Source: Chromobacterium haemolyticum (GTDB lineage: Bacteria; Pseudomonadota; Gammaproteobacteria; Burkholderiales; Chromobacteriaceae). Taken from it: 64,000 nt of DNA. Of this stretch, positions 60,669 through 64,000 are shown one piece after another. Made by a program: the position numbers and the translations under genes. The DNA lies in the NCBI RefSeq assembly GCF_002081825.1, contig NZ_MUKU01000019.1, positions 31,230 through 95,229 on the forward strand. Reading direction: 5' to 3'. The notes beneath the pieces are model-generated. The model worked only from the letters and a program-made list of their open reading frames with translations. It did no database searches and was not told where the DNA came from. Each line of letters opens with the position of its first letter. Position 1 is the stretch's first letter.

Positions 60669-61569
60669 CTTTTACCCTCAAATAGATTCCTCTTTGAATA
60701 CAGAGGAGTTCATTGAAAAAATCCACGCCTCAATAGACATAAACGACATTGAAAGCGTCAAAGAAGCCGCCCCTTGGCTTAAAGCTTTAGCCAACAATAG
60801 AAGGTTAGTGCCAGACATCCTACAGCGGGATCTAAAAAATTATTTGTTAGGAAAAGAAACTTCTTTCTATAACCCACAGAGCTTTATTATTGGCAGCGGA
60901 AACAATTTCTTTTTGCGTGGCAATATGTGGTTCCCACTACCTCAACAACAAGGCCCACTAGCAGACAGAATGGCTGCTGTTTTCTCTTATCGGATGGCCC
61001 ACGATCATAATTTTTTATTTGCAACAGTTGGCTACCATGGCCCAGGATATACCACTGAAATTTATGAGTATGACTCCTCATCTGTAATTGGCTACGTAGG
61101 GGAACCTATTAAATTAAATTTTTTGGAGCGCACTCAACTACCTGTTGGGAAAGTAATGATCTATCGCCCACATCAAGATGCTCACCTACAAATCCCACCA
61201 GAATCTTTAACTATCTCACTTAATTTAATGATAGCCAATCCAAAACACACGCAACGGGATCAGTATTTTTTCGATCTTGATCATTCATGCATAGCAAACT
61301 CTTCACCAGCATCTACTATCTATTTGCGTGCACATGTGGTAGAAATAGCAGGACTCATGGCTGATGAAAACACTGTAGATTTACTAACTGACCTATCACT
61401 ATCTAGCAAATGCAATCGAATAAAATTAGCGGCGCTGCGTGGCTTAAAACATAGCAAACTACCTGAACCTCACTTACAGAACCTTATTGAACAAGCCAAA
61501 CAGAGTTCCAATCCGAACTTTATCAGTTTAATGAAATTTGACGAACAATTGCATAACTATGCCGAGTAG
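60658..61569 (+). CDS. Putative cupin-type (possibly Fe/2-oxoglutarate) modifying enzyme (partner B)
   Basis: A 303-residue soluble protein. Residues about 118-140 read YRMAHDHNFLFATVGYHGPGYTTEIYEYD, giving an His-x-His motif and a following Glu, and a further His comes in RPHQDAHLQIPPESLTISLNL about 55 residues later. Such His-x-His/Glu...His spacing is what metal-binding cupins and aspartyl/asparaginyl-hydroxylase-like oxygenases use. The C-terminus is helical, as in partner A. It overlaps partner A by 11 bp and the permease by 11 bp. Enzyme chemistry is inference; an alternative is a structural cupin pair that binds the peptide. Confidence 0.55.
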   Translation: MAYSFYPQIDSSLNTEEFIEKIHASIDINDIESVKEAAPWLKALANNRRLVPDILQRDLKNYLLGKETSFYNPQSFIIGSGNNFFLRGNMWFPLPQQQGPLADRMAAVFSYRMAHDHNFLFATVGYHGPGYTTEIYEYDSSSVIGYVGEPIKLNFLERTQLPVGKVMIYRPHQDAHLQIPPESLTISLNLMIANPKHTQRDQYFFDLDHSCIANSSPASTIYLRAHVVEIAGLMADENTVDLLTDLSLSSKCNRIKLAALRGLKHSKLPEPHLQNLIEQAKQSSNPNFISLMKFDEQLHNYAE

Positions 61570-62761
61570 AAAACATAAAATCTCTATCGGAAAATCACAG
61601 AACACTGTAGTAGTTGCTAGTACACTACGCTTCTACCAACTATTAAGAGCACAGCGCCATTTTTGGCGTCAGAGCATCCGAGAAATCATTGGACGAAACT
61701 TTAAATTAATATTGTTATTCTCCCCTCTACTACAAGTATTCTGGCAAGACCCTAGTCTTCTACTCAAGCTTGTGGCATCGACTTGGGTAGAAGGCACCAC
61801 AAGAAATACACAATTTACTCTTTCACTCACATGGGCATTCATCTTTTACGGTTGGATCGCGTGGCAGCGGCAAGGCCTACAAGGCAGCAATTTTGCTGTA
61901 TGGATGCAATCCTTACCGATTCCGACACCCATTACATATACTTTACAAGCCATAAAACTACTAGAAGCTGCGCTACCTCTACTTCTCTTGTATGTTTTGG
62001 CATACTACAAAACCAATCCTGAATTCAATACTGTCATTGCAACCTTACTACCTTGGCTATTTGCCGACACGTTGATTACTTGGCTTGCATATCGAGGGTA
62101 TTTAATTAAGGCACTATTCGCCATATCAGGAAGAGCCCTGCTTGGCGCGCTACACTTAGAATTAGGTCTGGGGTGTTTATTATTGTCTATAGCAATCCCC
62201 ACCACCACCGTCAGTCAACAACAATTCAAGCACTTACCTAGCCCCCCTATACAGTTCCCAGTAGTGACGCTAGCCTACTTGATGCTGCAGGGCTTGTGGC
62301 ATCAGGGCAGAGCGGCGCTGTTTGGACGACTAATGATCGGCTTAGTTGTAGTCAGCCTAGTTTGGTATGCAAGTAATTATTTTGGCATGTCAGATCGCGC
62401 ATGGGGACTTTCTGTCGTTGGCAGCACCATAATCCTTATTGTGCTGTACGGCCTACACGACAGCTGTCAAGAACTAACCGAACAGGGACGCTATTTTTTA
62501 CTATCACTCCCTATTTCCTCCGTCAAATATACTCTGGCGAGAACTTTCGTGGTCACTTTACTTGCCGCCATTTTAATAATCCCCTTCATTTCAGCACAAA
62601 TAAAATTACTTAACGTTAATTCTCTTGCCGGACTACTAACAGTCACATTATCAGCATCCTTTATTGCAGGCCAAATTCCTTTACATTGGCAATCCTGGCG
62701 CATGATATTGGTTTATGGCGGCTTTCCGCTCGCCATGTTTTCAACATGGTACCTCCTATGA
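61559..62761 (+). CDS. ABC exporter permease-like membrane protein
   Basis: A 400-residue membrane protein with about ten hydrophobic segments (WAFIFYGWIAW, LEAALPLLLLYVLAYY, FPVVTLAYLMLQGLW, LFGRLMIGLVVVSLVWYA, GLSVVGSTIILIVLYGL, FVVTLLAAILIIPFISA, and others). Its sequence is too diverged to assign a standard permease family, but it is coupled by ATGA overlap to an ABC ATPase gene, so it is most likely that ATPase's membrane partner. The start at 61559 overlaps the previous stop by 11 bp and lacks a strong ribosome site, consistent with translational coupling. Confidence 0.65.
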   Translation: MPSRKHKISIGKSQNTVVVASTLRFYQLLRAQRHFWRQSIREIIGRNFKLILLFSPLLQVFWQDPSLLLKLVASTWVEGTTRNTQFTLSLTWAFIFYGWIAWQRQGLQGSNFAVWMQSLPIPTPITYTLQAIKLLEAALPLLLLYVLAYYKTNPEFNTVIATLLPWLFADTLITWLAYRGYLIKALFAISGRALLGALHLELGLGCLLLSIAIPTTTVSQQQFKHLPSPPIQFPVVTLAYLMLQGLWHQGRAALFGRLMIGLVVVSLVWYASNYFGMSDRAWGLSVVGSTIILIVLYGLHDSCQELTEQGRYFLLSLPISSVKYTLARTFVVTLLAAILIIPFISAQIKLLNVNSLAGLLTVTLSASFIAGQIPLHWQSWRMILVYGGFPLAMFSTWYLL

Positions 62762-63402
62762 ATAAACATCCTTTGCAATTACGTGATGTATATATCGCTT
62801 TCCCTAACGGCACACCCATGCTACACCAACTATCCTTATCCTTAAAGTGCGGGGCTTACGCACTAACTGGGATTAATGGTGCTGGAAAATCGACACTTCT
62901 GGCAATGTGTGCGGGTATTATCACACCCGCCCAAGGCGATGTTCTAATTTCTGGCTATTCTCTTAAAAGCCAACCATTACAGGCAAAAAGCAAACTGGGG
63001 TTTATGCCTGATCAGCCCTGTGTCTACCCTTTTTTAACAGGTGAGAGCTATCTTAAGCTGATCGCCTCTTGCAAAGGGCTATCTCAGCTGGATGATATCG
63101 ATGACCTGCTTCACCATCTCAAACTAGCCGACAAACTGCAACTGCGTTTTCAGGCCATGTCCTTGGGAATGCAACGCAAATTCATGTTGGTTGCCAGCCT
63201 GATGGGAGACCCTGAAGTCATCTTGCTAGATGAGCCAATCAATGGCTTGGATAGCGCTGCCGTTGCCTACCTGAGCACCCTAGTACGCCAACTGGCGGAA
63301 CGGAAGGTCATTTTGGCCTCATCCCATGAGCCATGGTTTATTGAGGACATCAAGGCCACAGTTTTACAACTTGAAAACCAAACAATTTTACCTACAAATT
63401 GA
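62758..63402 (+). CDS. ABC transporter ATP-binding protein (exporter type)
   Basis: A 214-residue ATPase: Walker A TGINGAGKSTLL, Q-loop region GFMPDQPC, signature AMSLGMQRKFMLVASL (an LSLGM variant of LSGGQ), Walker B VILLDEPINGLD, and switch His in ASSHEPWFIED. The short length and DEPxNGLD form match exporter ATPases of the CcmA/bacteriocin-immunity type. It has no peptidase C39 domain, so leader cleavage, if any, is done by another protein. ATGA overlap fixes the start at 62758. Last gene of the AT-rich cassette. Confidence 0.85.
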   Translation: MNKHPLQLRDVYIAFPNGTPMLHQLSLSLKCGAYALTGINGAGKSTLLAMCAGIITPAQGDVLISGYSLKSQPLQAKSKLGFMPDQPCVYPFLTGESYLKLIASCKGLSQLDDIDDLLHHLKLADKLQLRFQAMSLGMQRKFMLVASLMGDPEVILLDEPINGLDSAAVAYLSTLVRQLAERKVILASSHEPWFIEDIKATVLQLENQTILPTN

Positions 63403-63495
63403 AATCGCTATATTTTTCTCACTCCTGTGGGTAATAAAATAGAAACTTTCAAAACAATCCATAATCCGATATCAGCCTTCTCCTACCTTTTTGCC

Positions 63496-63876
63496 ATGCG
63501 AATCGATACCCCCCAGGCCCAACGCCTGAACGCCGCCATCGCCTGGGCGCAGCAACGCCCGGACGTGGACGCGCTGATCCTCACCGGCTCCTTTGCCCGC
63601 ATTGATGGCAGCGCCGACATCCATTCCGATCTGGACCTGGAAATCATCGGCCCGGACCCGGCGGCGCTGGCCGCGGACGACGGCTGGCTGCGCGACATCG
63701 GCCCCCTGCTCACCGTGCTGCGCCTGGGCGAAGGCCAAGCCTGGCCCACCCGCCTGGCCATCTACGCAGACGGCGTCAAAATCGACCTCACCCTGGCCGG
63801 ACCCGCCCGGCTGCAAGCCATGCGCGAGCACGGGCTGGACCCGCTGTACCAGCGCGGCTACCGCGTGCTGCTGTGA
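63496..63876 (+). CDS. Short nucleotidyltransferase-like protein, probably truncated ANT(6)-type adenylyltransferase
   Basis: A 126-residue frame in GC-rich DNA. ALILTGSFARIDGSADIHSDLDLEIIG contains the nucleotidyltransferase metal-binding pattern GSFAR...SDLDLEI, and the overall text resembles the N-terminal half of aminoglycoside 6-adenylyltransferases (about 280-290 residues). The frame stops after GLDPLYQRGYRVLL, so the C-terminal helical domain is missing here. Either a remnant of a former resistance-type gene or a stand-alone minimal nucleotidyltransferase. No ribosome site is evident at the ATG (63496). The last 124 bp of the window show no gene. Confidence 0.55.
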   Translation: MRIDTPQAQRLNAAIAWAQQRPDVDALILTGSFARIDGSADIHSDLDLEIIGPDPAALAADDGWLRDIGPLLTVLRLGEGQAWPTRLAIYADGVKIDLTLAGPARLQAMREHGLDPLYQRGYRVLL

Positions 63877-64000
63877 TCTTCCCCCTCCAGCCATACCAGC
63901 GATAAGGAGAGAAGTCCTAGGTTTGCATGGTAGTGGTACTGCTTGATAGTTCGGTGGTCCGCTGCTGGCGATAGCGTGCCGCAAACACTGCTGGTGGTAT

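Noticed and set aside
1..64000. Prophage or integrated plasmid
   Set aside because: No integrase, structural, replication or conjugation genes and no tRNA or attachment site were seen; only the small AT-rich cassettes and MITE-like repeats show signs of mobility.

Overview
The window is almost entirely GC-rich, densely packed chromosomal DNA from a heterotrophic proteobacterium. The gene content (polyamine and glycine-betaine catabolism, NAD-linked formate dehydrogenase, tandem glycine riboswitch, many LysR/AraC/XRE regulators) fits a betaproteobacterium such as the Chromobacterium group or a Pseudomonas-like gammaproteobacterium. The assignment is an inference from gene families; there is no rRNA or other taxonomic marker.

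Layout. 1-7.1 kb: polyamine degradation by the gamma-glutamyl and transaminase routes (spuC, puuA, puuD, alanine dehydrogenase, divergent puuR, then puuC). 7.1-11.2 kb: two paralogous periplasmic binding proteins, a periplasmic histidine phosphatase, and an azoreductase divergent from a LysR regulator. 11.2-18.1 kb: formamidase with an FmdB-type zinc ribbon, then the four-subunit formate dehydrogenase operon fdsGBAD. 18.1-19.3 kb: an AT-rich pair of unknown secreted proteins. 19.4-43.5 kb: a supercluster for glycine betaine. It has a quaternary-amine ABC transporter (choVW and choX-like), the regulator GbdR, betaine demethylase gbcAB, dimethylglycine demethylase dgcAB with its own EtfAB, heterotetrameric sarcosine oxidase soxBDAG, deformylase purU, a dipeptidase, a second binding protein, and glutathione-independent formaldehyde dehydrogenase. 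43.7-48.4 kb: a PhaC-like DUF3141 protein with a PhaF-like tail, then a tandem glycine riboswitch ahead of a UPF0126/TRIC membrane protein. 47.6-52.9 kb: a LuxR regulator divergent from an aldehyde dehydrogenase, amino-acid permease and aminotransferase operon. 53-53.6 kb: a parDE toxin-antitoxin pair. 53.8-58.4 kb: a LysR regulator divergent from a flavin monooxygenase, RidA, DUF1028 and M20 amidohydrolase operon. 59.1-63.4 kb: an AT-rich, probably transferred cassette with a tiny peptide gene, a small membrane protein, two related cupin-like proteins and an ABC exporter. It looks like an unrecognised RiPP (modified peptide) system and is the most novel item here. The window closes with a truncated adenylyltransferase.

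How the parts work together. Betaine is stripped of methyl groups stepwise to glycine. Each demethylation releases formaldehyde, or methylene-THF in the case of sarcosine oxidase. FdhA turns formaldehyde into formate, PurU turns formyl-THF into formate, formamidase adds formate from formamide, and FdsGBAD oxidises formate to CO2 with NADH gain. Glycine accumulation would be sensed by the riboswitch-controlled membrane protein. In the polyamine block, pyruvate-dependent transamination makes alanine, which the co-directional alanine dehydrogenase returns to pyruvate.

A family of small non-coding repeats (about 140 bp, with deletion derivatives and a 370 bp version) occurs about a dozen times. 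Ends are of the GAGCCTGTTCA type, and most copies are flanked by TNA, often duplicated. Because TNA includes TAA and TGA, many copies sit exactly on stop codons of neighbouring genes. They look like MITEs mobilised by an IS5-type (IS1031-like) transposase that is not encoded here.
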